Positions 57,119-64,000 of a stretch of DNA of 64,000 nucleotides are shown one piece after another (position 1 is the stretch's first letter; every line of letters starts with the position of its first letter). The notes beneath the pieces are model-generated. The model saw nothing but the letters and a program-made list of their open reading frames with translations, was not told where the DNA came from and made no database searches. Origin of the DNA: Archangium sp. (GTDB taxonomy: Bacteria; Myxococcota; Myxococcia; Myxococcales; Myxococcaceae); contig JAUXRX010000015.1 of NCBI GenBank assembly GCA_030681645.1, positions 306,784 to 370,783 of the forward strand. Reading direction: 5' to 3'. The position numbers were made by a program, and so were the translations under genes.

Positions 57119-57667
57119 ATGCGGCTTTGCCTTCCCCTGCTCGCCCTGATCCTCGCCGGCTGTGGCGAGTACAAGGGCCCCGTGCCCGACGCGACGTACT
57201 TCTGGCAGATCAAGACCAGCACCATCGAGTTCAGCGCGTGCACCGACGACGCCGACTTCCGCGCGCCGCTCACCCCCATCCCCATCACCGACAACACCTT
57301 CCTCATCTACAAGGTGTCGTCTGACGGAACGAAGGCGATCACCCAGAAGTGCGACCGCCTCGACGCGAAGACCTGCACGCCTTCCGATCGAATGGTGATC
57401 TTCGACGTCACCGGCCGCGAGCTCAACGCGACCGAATCGAGAAAGCAGCCCATCGGCATGACGGGCTGCTCGCTGCAGGAGACCGAGACCTCGACGCTCA
57501 CCGACGCGACCCGGCAGATGACGCTCAACCTGGTCAACGTGCTGACCCTGGTCGACTCGCCGCCCGCCTGTGACCAGGTGGAAGCCGACCTGAAGATGCG
57601 CAGCCCCAACATGCTGGGCGTCGAGGGGTGCGTGATCACCAGCAAGCTGACCGGCGAGTTGAAGTGA
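57119..57667 (+). CDS. Small Cys-rich lipoprotein
   Basis: 182 residues from the ATG at 57119, chosen because the GGAGGT lies 13 bases upstream (57101-57106) rather than adjacent to the earlier ATG at 57107. Lipobox LALILAGC. Polar body with six or more cysteines and a TDATRQMTLNLVNVLTL segment. It is divergent from the kinase gene. No family recognised. Confidence 0.65.
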   Translation: MRLCLPLLALILAGCGEYKGPVPDATYFWQIKTSTIEFSACTDDADFRAPLTPIPITDNTFLIYKVSSDGTKAITQKCDRLDAKTCTPSDRMVIFDVTGRELNATESRKQPIGMTGCSLQETETSTLTDATRQMTLNLVNVLTLVDSPPACDQVEADLKMRSPNMLGVEGCVITSKLTGELK

Positions 57668-57698
57668 CTTGAACCGGGCACGGGGGCAAGGTCCCGCC

Positions 57699-58259
57699 AT
57701 GAACCTCCTGCGCGCCGCACCGCTCGCCCTCGTGCTGCTGGCCCCGTTCGCCAGCGCCCAGGAGTGTCTCGTCGACCCGAAGGTGCTCAAGCCGCAGTTC
57801 AGCAAGAAGCTGCCGAAGGGCTTCAAGCTCGTCTCGACCACGAAAGAGAAGAAGCTCAAGACCATCAAGCAGGTGCTCAAGGTGGCCGACGGCTACGAGG
57901 CGACGGTGACGGTGGGCGGCTGCGAACACCTCACCTACAAGATCGGCATCAAGGGCCCGGGCCTCACCACGAAGACCGTCGGGTCCGAGCTGGTGGCCAT
58001 CGCCAGGCGGGTCCTGCCCACGCTGCCGCTGGAGCCGGAATCGACCGTCGACGCGAAGCTGATGATCCAGGCGCTCGACGAGGCGCGCATCAGCATCATG
58101 CCGGCGCAGCTGCCGTGCGGCGACGCCACCTGCCAGCTCTCGCTCGAGCCAGACGACGCGAAACCGGCGAAGGCGAAGAAGCCGGCGAAGGGGAAGAAGG
58201 AAGAGCCCCCCGCGGAACCAGTCGGCGTGCTCACGCTGTCCTACGACCTCCCGCTGTAA
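57699..58259 (+). CDS. Secreted protein of unknown function
   Basis: 186 residues from the ATG at 57699. Signal peptide ALVLLAPFASAQEC. A Lys-rich N-terminal region (KKLPKGFKLVSTTKEKKLK) is followed by a GYEATVTVGGCEHLTYK strand pair and a Lys/Ala/Pro-rich tail. It starts 31 bases after the lipoprotein gene and ends 18 bases before the DUF2330 gene, so the three may form one unit. Confidence 0.65.
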   Translation: MNLLRAAPLALVLLAPFASAQECLVDPKVLKPQFSKKLPKGFKLVSTTKEKKLKTIKQVLKVADGYEATVTVGGCEHLTYKIGIKGPGLTTKTVGSELVAIARRVLPTLPLEPESTVDAKLMIQALDEARISIMPAQLPCGDATCQLSLEPDDAKPAKAKKPAKGKKEEPPAEPVGVLTLSYDLPL

Positions 58260-58277
58260 CCCACTCCAGGAGAACCC

Positions 58278-59678
58278 ATGATTCGCCTCGTCGTCAGCAG
58301 CGCCCTGCTGCTCGCCAGTGCTGCCCACGCCTTCTGCGGCTTCTACGTCTCGAGCGCAGGGGCCGACCTGTTCAACGACGCCACCATGGTGGTGTTGATG
58401 CGCGACGGAACCCGCACCGTGCTCTCGATGCAGAACAACTACCGCGGCCCGACGGAAGACTTCGCCCTCGTCATTCCGGTGCCGGTGATCCTCAAGAAGG
58501 AGAACGTGAAGACGCTGCCGAAGGAGGTCTTCGCGCGCATCGACACGCTGGCCTCGCCGCGGCTGGTGGAAGACTACGAGCCGGGCGAGTGTCCGCCGCC
58601 CCCGCCGACGTCGAGCGCGATGGTCCCCTCGATGATGGTGCAGAAGAGCGGCGTGCCGCGGGACCTGGGCGTGAAGGTCGAGGCGAAGTTCGACGTGGCC
58701 GAGTACGAGATCGTGATCTTGAGCGCGAAGGACGCGCTCGGCCTCGACATCTGGCTCAAGGAGAACAAGTACAAGGTGCCCGCGAACGCGGCGCCCCTGC
58801 TCAAGCCGTACGTCGAGACGAACTGGAAGTTCTTCGTGGCGCGCGTCAACGCGAAGAAGGTGACCTTCGTCGACGGCCAGGCGGTGCTCTCGCCGCTGCG
58901 CTTCTTCTACGACTCGGAGAAGTTCGAGCTGCCGGTGCGCTTAGGCCTGGTGAACAGCGGCGGCACGCAAGACCTGATCGTCCACGTGATCGCGAAGTCG
59001 CGCTACGAGCTGGCCAACCGCAAGAACGTGATGATGCCGACGAACGTGCAGCTCACCGAGGCGGTGATGCCGGTGTTCGGTGGGTTCTACGCCGAGCTGC
59101 TCGAGCGCACCTTCAAGGCGAACGAGGGCGCGGGCGTGACGGAGTTCGCGTGGAAGGGCGCGTTGCCGCCGCCGCGGGTGATGGTGGGCGGCATCTACGG
59201 GGTGACGTGTGATCCGTGTCCGCCTCCGGCGCCGGTCGACGATCCGCTGGCGAAGTACCTGGGGGCCGACGCGATCCCCGGGCTCAAGACCGACGAGGAC
59301 GTCGCGAAGTTCGCGCGCGAGGCGACCATCACGAGGCTGCACGTGCGCTACACGAAGGACAGCCTCACCGATGATCTCGTCTTCAAGGCGGCCGGGCCAA
59401 TCGCCGGTGGCGTGCCGGAGTTCCCGAAGACGATCACCGGCGCGAAGGAGAACCGCTTCCAGGGCCGCTACATCGTCAAGCACCCGTTCAATGTGAACCA
59501 GTGCCACCGGTACTGGGGCGGCGGCGGGATGGCGGGCGGTCGCGGCTTCGTGCCCGTGCAGACGGCGCTGAGCGGGACGTCAGGCAAGCAGGCAGCGAGC
59601 ACGAAGCTCAACGCCCCGTTCCTGAGCTACCTCAAGAGTGACGTGCCCGAGCTGGGGCTGCTGGCGCCCAGGAAGTAA
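58278..59678 (+). CDS. DUF2330-family exported protein
   Basis: 466 residues. A signal peptide ends at the family's start motif AFCGFYVSSAGADLFNDAT. Conserved blocks follow: GTRTVLSMQNNYRGPTEDFALVIPVPV, YEIVILSAKDALGLDIWL, RLGLVNSGGTQDLIVHVIA and QGRYIVKHPFN. DUF2330 proteins are periplasmic or surface proteins of unknown biochemical role found in several phyla. The Pro-rich stretches PPPPPT and PPPAPV sit in loops. About 240 non-coding bases follow with nothing recognised. Confidence 0.88.
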   Translation: MIRLVVSSALLLASAAHAFCGFYVSSAGADLFNDATMVVLMRDGTRTVLSMQNNYRGPTEDFALVIPVPVILKKENVKTLPKEVFARIDTLASPRLVEDYEPGECPPPPPTSSAMVPSMMVQKSGVPRDLGVKVEAKFDVAEYEIVILSAKDALGLDIWLKENKYKVPANAAPLLKPYVETNWKFFVARVNAKKVTFVDGQAVLSPLRFFYDSEKFELPVRLGLVNSGGTQDLIVHVIAKSRYELANRKNVMMPTNVQLTEAVMPVFGGFYAELLERTFKANEGAGVTEFAWKGALPPPRVMVGGIYGVTCDPCPPPAPVDDPLAKYLGADAIPGLKTDEDVAKFAREATITRLHVRYTKDSLTDDLVFKAAGPIAGGVPEFPKTITGAKENRFQGRYIVKHPFNVNQCHRYWGGGGMAGGRGFVPVQTALSGTSGKQAASTKLNAPFLSYLKSDVPELGLLAPRK

Positions 59679-59920
59679 CCGGCAACTTCAGGAGTGCCCC
59701 GCAGCGAGCGCTGGACCTTCGCTCGGCCGAGCAAGCGAAGAAGGGCGCGCACGACTCGTGCTGACCGGGGGCTTTGCGGGCCTCGCCCCCTTTGCACACA
59801 CGGGCACGGCCAACGGAGCCGCGGGAATCTGCTAGGGTGTTGGCAGCGGTTGCCCGGCGTCTTCGTTCAGCGCGCGCCCGCCTTCACACGACAGCCACGC
59901 CTCCGCCCCCCTGGAGCCCC

Positions 59921-60136
59921 ATGCAAGCGAACGCCGCTGCCAAGCCCCCGTCTGCCTTCAGGTGGCTGACGCTGGTCCTCGCGGATGGCTCGACCTGGCT
60001 GAAGGAACGGCTGGCGGGCGCGGCGAGCCCGTCGCGCGCCGAGGTGGTGGAAGGGCGCGTCGCCGGCGCGCCTCCCGTGGCCCTGCCGTTGACGTTTGCG
60101 GTCTTCCTCTCCCGGCGTCGAAGGAGCCCTTCATGA
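59921..60136 (+). CDS. Possible small protein coupled to the OmpA-like gene
   Basis: 71 residues from the ATG at 59921 with GGAG seven bases upstream; the stop overlaps the next ATG by 4 bases (ATGA). It contains RWLTLVLADGSTWLKERL and ends in a basic tail (FLSRRRRSPS). The overlap favours a real gene, but the composition is close to background, so it remains uncertain. No family recognised. Confidence 0.35.
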   Translation: MQANAAAKPPSAFRWLTLVLADGSTWLKERLAGAASPSRAEVVEGRVAGAPPVALPLTFAVFLSRRRRSPS

Positions 60137-61371
60137 GAAGCCTGAGCTGTGCCGTCGTGCTGGCGATGTCTGGGGTGGCCTGGGGACAAGCGCCGGTGGC
60201 CACCGTCGAGGAAGAGGTGCAGCGCCCGCCGCGGCTGCTGGGGCGGCTTCACCTCTCGGCGTTTGGCTTCGGGGAGATCCTCGCCAGGCAGCTGGGGGCC
60301 CAGGTCGGCGCCAGCTTCTCGCTCGGCTCGTACTTCGACGTCGGCGCCGCGGTGATGCTCGGCCGCGACATCGGCTACCGCGTCGACGTGACGGTGCACC
60401 CCGGCCCCGCCTGGACCTTCCGGCCCTTCGGCCAGCTGCGGGGCATCATCCACCCGGGGGGTGGTGGCGTGGCCTTCGGCGTGGGCGCGGTGGTGGGCGC
60501 TTCGGTGCAGCTCGGCCCGGGCCGCATCGTCGCGGGGGCGGGCCCGGAGTTCTACCTGGTCGCCGCCTCGAGCTACCGGCCCATCGCGGTGCTGGCGATG
60601 GTCGGCTACGAGCTCGACCTGTTCGCGCCGGCCGACGCCGACGGCGATCGGATCCCCGACGACCGCGACGCCTGCCCCGACGAGGCAGAGCTCTTCAACG
60701 GCGTGGACGACGCGGACGGCTGCCCTGACTCGAAGGTCACCACCGTCCAGGCCCCTGCCGACACCGACGGCGACGGGGTCGTCGACGCCCTGGACAAGTG
60801 CGCCCACGAGGCCGAGGACAGGGACGGCGTGCAGGACGAGGACGGCTGCCCCGACCCCGACAACGACGGCGACGGCATCGCCGACAGGAGCGACTTCTGC
60901 CCGCTCGAGGCGGAGACCCTCAACGGCGTCGACGACGCCGATGGGTGTCCTGAGAAGGAGGCGAGCGCCTTCATCGAGAAGACGGCGATCTCCACGCGCA
61001 TCGTCATCAGGGACAAGGTCTTCTTCCAGACCGGTTCCCACAAGATCCTGCCGAAGTCGTTCGGGATCCTCACCCGGGTGGCCGAGATCCTGAAGCGCTT
61101 CCCGCAGATCAAGAAGCTCCGCGTCGAGGGGCACACCGACGACATCGGCAACGACGAGCTCAACGTGAAGCTTTCGACCCGGCGCGCGCAGTCGGTGATG
61201 GCCTTCCTGGTGCTCCGGGGCGTCGAGCCGGCTCGCCTGGAGTTCGAGGGCTTCGGCAAGCACAAGCCGCTCGTGCCCGGCGACACCGACGAGGTCCGCG
61301 AGGCGAACCGCCGCGTGGAGTTCGTGCTCGTCGACCCGCCCGAGTTCACCCCCACGTCGTCCCCTGACTGA
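60133..61371 (+). CDS. OmpA-family protein with thrombospondin type-3 repeats
   Basis: 412 residues from the ATG at 60133, with AAGGAG upstream. Signal peptide (CAVVLAMSGVAWGQA), then a beta-rich barrel-like region (about 30-165), three TSP3 calcium-binding repeats (DADGDRIPDDRDACPDE; DTDGDGVVDALDKCAHE; DNDGDGIADRSDFCPLE) and a C-terminal OmpA domain (VFFQTGSHKILPKSF; VEGHTDDIGNDELNVKLSTRRAQ). It should tie the outer membrane to peptidoglycan. The repeats bind calcium in known members. Confidence 0.92.
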   Translation: MRSLSCAVVLAMSGVAWGQAPVATVEEEVQRPPRLLGRLHLSAFGFGEILARQLGAQVGASFSLGSYFDVGAAVMLGRDIGYRVDVTVHPGPAWTFRPFGQLRGIIHPGGGGVAFGVGAVVGASVQLGPGRIVAGAGPEFYLVAASSYRPIAVLAMVGYELDLFAPADADGDRIPDDRDACPDEAELFNGVDDADGCPDSKVTTVQAPADTDGDGVVDALDKCAHEAEDRDGVQDEDGCPDPDNDGDGIADRSDFCPLEAETLNGVDDADGCPEKEASAFIEKTAISTRIVIRDKVFFQTGSHKILPKSFGILTRVAEILKRFPQIKKLRVEGHTDDIGNDELNVKLSTRRAQSVMAFLVLRGVEPARLEFEGFGKHKPLVPGDTDEVREANRRVEFVLVDPPEFTPTSSPD

Positions 61372-61387
61372 CCTGCTGGAGCACACC

Positions 61388-64000
61388 ATGAAGGCTCGTT
61401 CATCGAAGGCGTTGTGGGTGCTCCTCCTGGCGGGCGTGTCCGGCAACTGCTCCAGCACCGACGGCGGCAGGCCAGGTGCGCGCGCGCTGGTGGAGACCAT
61501 CGGTGGTCAGTTCCAGCGGATCGCGGTGCCCGACCCCCAGCAGCTGGGCGCTGCCCGCCAGGTGCCCTTCTTCGGCGAGCCGTGGAAGGCCACGTTCGAG
61601 GCGGGCGTCGAGGGGGAGCTCCTGGCGAAGGCCGAGGACGAGGTGGCCCCGCCCCTCGCCGGCAGCGCGCCGCGGGCTCAGCGCGCGGAGCGGCTCACGA
61701 CCCGTTTCCCCACCACCGCCGACGGCCCGCTGCGCGTCGAGGTGGCCGACCGGGTGTGGTTGCTGGAGCGCATGGTGGGGGCCGGCACGGCGCCGGCCGA
61801 GGTGGTGGACGGGCGCGTCGTCTACGCGGGGGCGAAGCGCGGCGTCGACCGGGTCTACGAGGTCACGGCGCAGCGGGTCGAGGAATACCTGCGCCTCGCC
61901 GATGAGCGCGCCGCCGAAGGGCTCGTCTACGAGGTGGAGACGGGGCCTGGCATCGCGGACCTCGTCGTCGATGGGAGCGGCTTCGGGCTGGTGGCGGTCG
62001 ACGCCGAGGGCACCGCGGTGCTCAAGGCGCCGCAGCCCCAGGGCCTCGACGCGCGAGGGCAGCTGGTGCAGGGAAGGCTCATCGCAGCGCGCGTGGGCGA
62101 GCATCGCTTCACGATCCGCGCGGAGCTGCGGCCGGGCCCGGTGACCTGGCCGGTCCTCCTCGATCCGGGCTGGGTCTCCACCGGCGTGATGTCGATCAGG
62201 CGCGTGTATCACTCGGTGACCCTGCTCCAGTCGGGCAGGGTGCTGGTGGCCGGTGGCCGCGCCGCCACGCAGTTGGCGACCGCCGAGGTGTATGACCCCA
62301 CGCTGGGGACGTGGAGCGCCACCGGCTCGATGACCTCGCAGCGCGAGGGGCACGCCGGGCTGGTGCTGGCCAACGGCAAGGTGCTGGTGCCGGGCGGGTA
62401 CAACAGCGTGGTGCCGGTCGCCACGTCCGAGCTGTACGATCCGCTCGCGGGCACCTGGGCCCTCACCGGCTCGATGGCGGCAGCGCGCAACTCCTACACC
62501 GCGACCATGCTCTCGAGCGGCGAGGTGCTGGTGGCGGGCGGCTACGGGGCCGGCCGTCTCGCCAGCGCCGAGGTCTACAGCCCAGCGGCGGGGACCTGGA
62601 GCAGCGTCGGCTCGATGGTGAACGTGAAGACGGGCCACACCGCCACGCGCCTCGCCAACGGCAAGGTGCTGGTGGCGGGCGGACACAACGGCGTCAGCAT
62701 TCTCGCCGCGGTCGAGCTCTACGACCCGACCCCCCGAACGTGGAGCGTCGTCGCTTCGATGGCCATCGGTCACTACAGCCACGCGGCCGCGCTGCTCCCC
62801 ACGGGCAACGTCCTGGTGGCGGGCGGCTCGGGCGTGGCGGTCTCAGAGGTCTACGACGCCACTGCTGGCACGTGGAGCACCACCGGCCCCATGGCGGGCC
62901 CGCGGCAGCTTCACATCGCCGCGCTGCTGCCCAACGGGAAGGTGCTGGTGGCCGGGGGGCTCACCGCAGCACCCAGCGCCGAGTTGTTCGACCCGATCCT
63001 GGCCACGTGGAGCGCCACCGGCCCCCTCGTCGCTGCGCGGTATGAACACGGCGCGACGCTGCTGCAGAACGGCAAGGTGCTGGTGGTGGGCGGACAGGGC
63101 AGCGGCGGCATCCTCGCCACGGCCGAGCTGTACCCGATGGGGCTCTTGGGCGAGACCTGCGCGGTCGCCGCCGAATGCGTGAGCGCCAACTGCGTGGACG
63201 GCGTCTGCTGCAACTCCACCTGCGTGGGCGGCTGCAACGCCTGCAACCTGGCCGGCACCCCGGGCACCTGCACCAACACGCCCGCGGGCTCTTCCGGGAG
63301 CCCGTCCTGCACGCCGTACGTCTGCTCGGGCACCGCGGCCACCTGCCCCGTGAGCTGCACCGTCGACGCGCAGTGCGTGGCGGGCCAGTACTGCAACGCC
63401 TCGGCCTGCGTGCCGAAGAAGGTGCTGGGCGTCGCCTGCGCCGCGCTGAGTGAATGCGTCAGCGCCAACTGCGTGGACGGCGTGTGCTGCAACTCCACCT
63501 GCGTGGGCGGCTGCAACGCCTGCAACCTGGCCGGCACCGTGGGCACCTGCACCAACACGCCCGCAGGCGCTTCCGGGAGCCCGTCCTGCCCGCCGTACGT
63601 CTGCTCGGGCACCGCGGCCAGCTGCCCCGCGAGCTGCACCGTCGACGCGCAGTGCGCCGCGGGCCAGTACTGCAACGGCTCGGCCTGCGTTCCAAAGGCG
63701 GTGCTGGGCACCACCTGCACCGGGGCGAACGCCTGCGTGAGCGCGAACTGCGTGGACGGCGTCTGCTGCAACTCCACCTGCGTGGGCGGCTGCAACGCCT
63801 GCAACCTGGCCGGCACCCCGGGCACCTGCACCAACACGCCCGCAGGCTCTTCCGGGAGCCCGTCCTGCGCGCCGTACGTCTGCTCGGGCACCGCGGCCAG
63901 CTGCCCCGCGAGCTGCACCGTCGACGCGCAGTGCGTGGCGGGCCAGTACTGCAACGGCTCGGCCTGCGTGCCGAAGAAGGTGCTGGGCGTCGCCTGCGCC
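61388..64000 (+). CDS. Kelch-repeat surface protein with Cys-rich tandem repeats (cut by window edge)
   Basis: 871 codons open to the last base of the window; no stop is seen. Signal peptide with a possible lipidation Cys (LLLAGVSGNC), then about 240 residues of unknown fold. Seven Kelch-type units of about 50 residues follow, from about residue 270 to 585, each with GKVLVAGG and AEVYDP-GTWS. Next come three tandem 93-residue Cys-rich units starting CVSANCVDGVCCNSTCVGGC. Kelch units make a beta propeller and the Cys repeats an extended disulfide stalk, so a long surface or adhesion protein is likely. Confidence 0.88.
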   Translation, partial: MKARSSKALWVLLLAGVSGNCSSTDGGRPGARALVETIGGQFQRIAVPDPQQLGAARQVPFFGEPWKATFEAGVEGELLAKAEDEVAPPLAGSAPRAQRAERLTTRFPTTADGPLRVEVADRVWLLERMVGAGTAPAEVVDGRVVYAGAKRGVDRVYEVTAQRVEEYLRLADERAAEGLVYEVETGPGIADLVVDGSGFGLVAVDAEGTAVLKAPQPQGLDARGQLVQGRLIAARVGEHRFTIRAELRPGPVTWPVLLDPGWVSTGVMSIRRVYHSVTLLQSGRVLVAGGRAATQLATAEVYDPTLGTWSATGSMTSQREGHAGLVLANGKVLVPGGYNSVVPVATSELYDPLAGTWALTGSMAAARNSYTATMLSSGEVLVAGGYGAGRLASAEVYSPAAGTWSSVGSMVNVKTGHTATRLANGKVLVAGGHNGVSILAAVELYDPTPRTWSVVASMAIGHYSHAAALLPTGNVLVAGGSGVAVSEVYDATAGTWSTTGPMAGPRQLHIAALLPNGKVLVAGGLTAAPSAELFDPILATWSATGPLVAARYEHGATLLQNGKVLVVGGQGSGGILATAELYPMGLLGETCAVAAECVSANCVDGVCCNSTCVGGCNACNLAGTPGTCTNTPAGSSGSPSCTPYVCSGTAATCPVSCTVDAQCVAGQYCNASACVPKKVLGVACAALSECVSANCVDGVCCNSTCVGGCNACNLAGTVGTCTNTPAGASGSPSCPPYVCSGTAASCPASCTVDAQCAAGQYCNGSACVPKAVLGTTCTGANACVSANCVDGVCCNSTCVGGCNACNLAGTPGTCTNTPAGSSGSPSCAPYVCSGTAASCPASCTVDAQCVAGQYCNGSACVPKKVLGVACA
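63158..63994 (+). repeat. Three near-identical 279-base tandem repeats coding Cys-rich modules
   Basis: Unit starts at 63158, 63437 and 63716, exactly 279 bases (93 codons) apart; a fourth begins at 63995. Spans are nearly identical in DNA, including CTGCAACTCCACCTGCGTGG, with scattered third-base differences. Such arrays can expand or contract by recombination. Confidence 0.9.

Noticed and set aside
63158..64000. Regular repeats considered as a CRISPR-like array
   Set aside because: Units are 279 bases, directly adjacent, in frame and coding Cys-rich modules, with no unique spacers.

Overview
The window is high-GC DNA with strong GC bias at third codon positions, and almost every base is coding. 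The style points to a myxobacterium (Myxococcota). There are many small lipoproteins and Cys-rich surface proteins with Asp-Ala-Gly linkers and a probable MYXO-CTERM anchor. There are also PilZ and hybrid-kinase signalling proteins, Ser/Thr kinases whose activation loop reads DWG, and recurring intergenic hairpin repeats. No rRNA, tRNA, CRISPR array, transposase or phage gene was recognised. The first and last genes are cut by the window edges.

Layout. 1-8 kb: end of a Cys-rich protein, a Rieske oxygenase, then leftward envelope genes ending in a coupled sigma factor / anti-sigma / envelope protein / Kazal-lipoprotein operon (8026 down to 4818). 8.3-16.7 kb: a PqqD-like/HlyD-like membrane fusion, a pectinacetylesterase-like lipoprotein, a Cys-rich lipoprotein, a TPR protein and a WGR-domain ATP-dependent DNA ligase with an unknown partner. 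16.8-21.5 kb: an NAD-linked formate dehydrogenase operon, the most notable locus. Its catalytic gene has an in-frame TGA at the selenocysteine position, followed by a SECIS hairpin with a GGTCT loop. The N-terminal third of the same catalytic subunit, including its [4Fe-4S] motif, is a separate gene at the far end of the operon. Between them lies a NuoE-NuoF fusion. 21.6-26.8 kb: an ATP-grasp / BioF2-like acyltransferase / glycosyltransferase / PLP-decarboxylase cassette. 34.6 down to 26.8 kb: five sensory genes (HTH-receiver, double PilZ, methyltransferase, double-kinase hybrid, receiver-kinase), all joined by 4-base start/stop overlaps.

34.7-48.5 kb: a secreted glycosidase-like protein, an EEP-family nuclease/phosphatase, an ECF-type sigma factor with its overlapping Ser/Thr kinase, a degenerate metallo-beta-lactamase fold, a SWIM-SNF2 helicase with a small protein and a nucleotidyltransferase, a DUF362 lipoprotein, a protein with two PARP-type zinc fingers, a Cys/Met-rich exported protein and a lipoprotein hydrolase. 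48.7-64 kb: a two-component pair whose NtrC-type regulator lacks GAFTGA, a membrane methyltransferase coupled to an archaeal-type methionine adenosyltransferase, a membrane Ser/Thr kinase, secreted proteins including DUF2330, an OmpA protein with thrombospondin type-3 repeats, and a Kelch protein with 93-residue Cys-rich tandem repeats running off the end.

Two dispersed repeats recur. One is a CTCTCCC/GGGAGAG hairpin placed just after stop codons, one copy followed by TTTT as an intrinsic terminator. The other is an element built on TCGACTCCGCTCGGGGTGAA. It lies between genes and is also absorbed in frame into two genes, the anti-sigma gene and the formate dehydrogenase NuoE-like domain.
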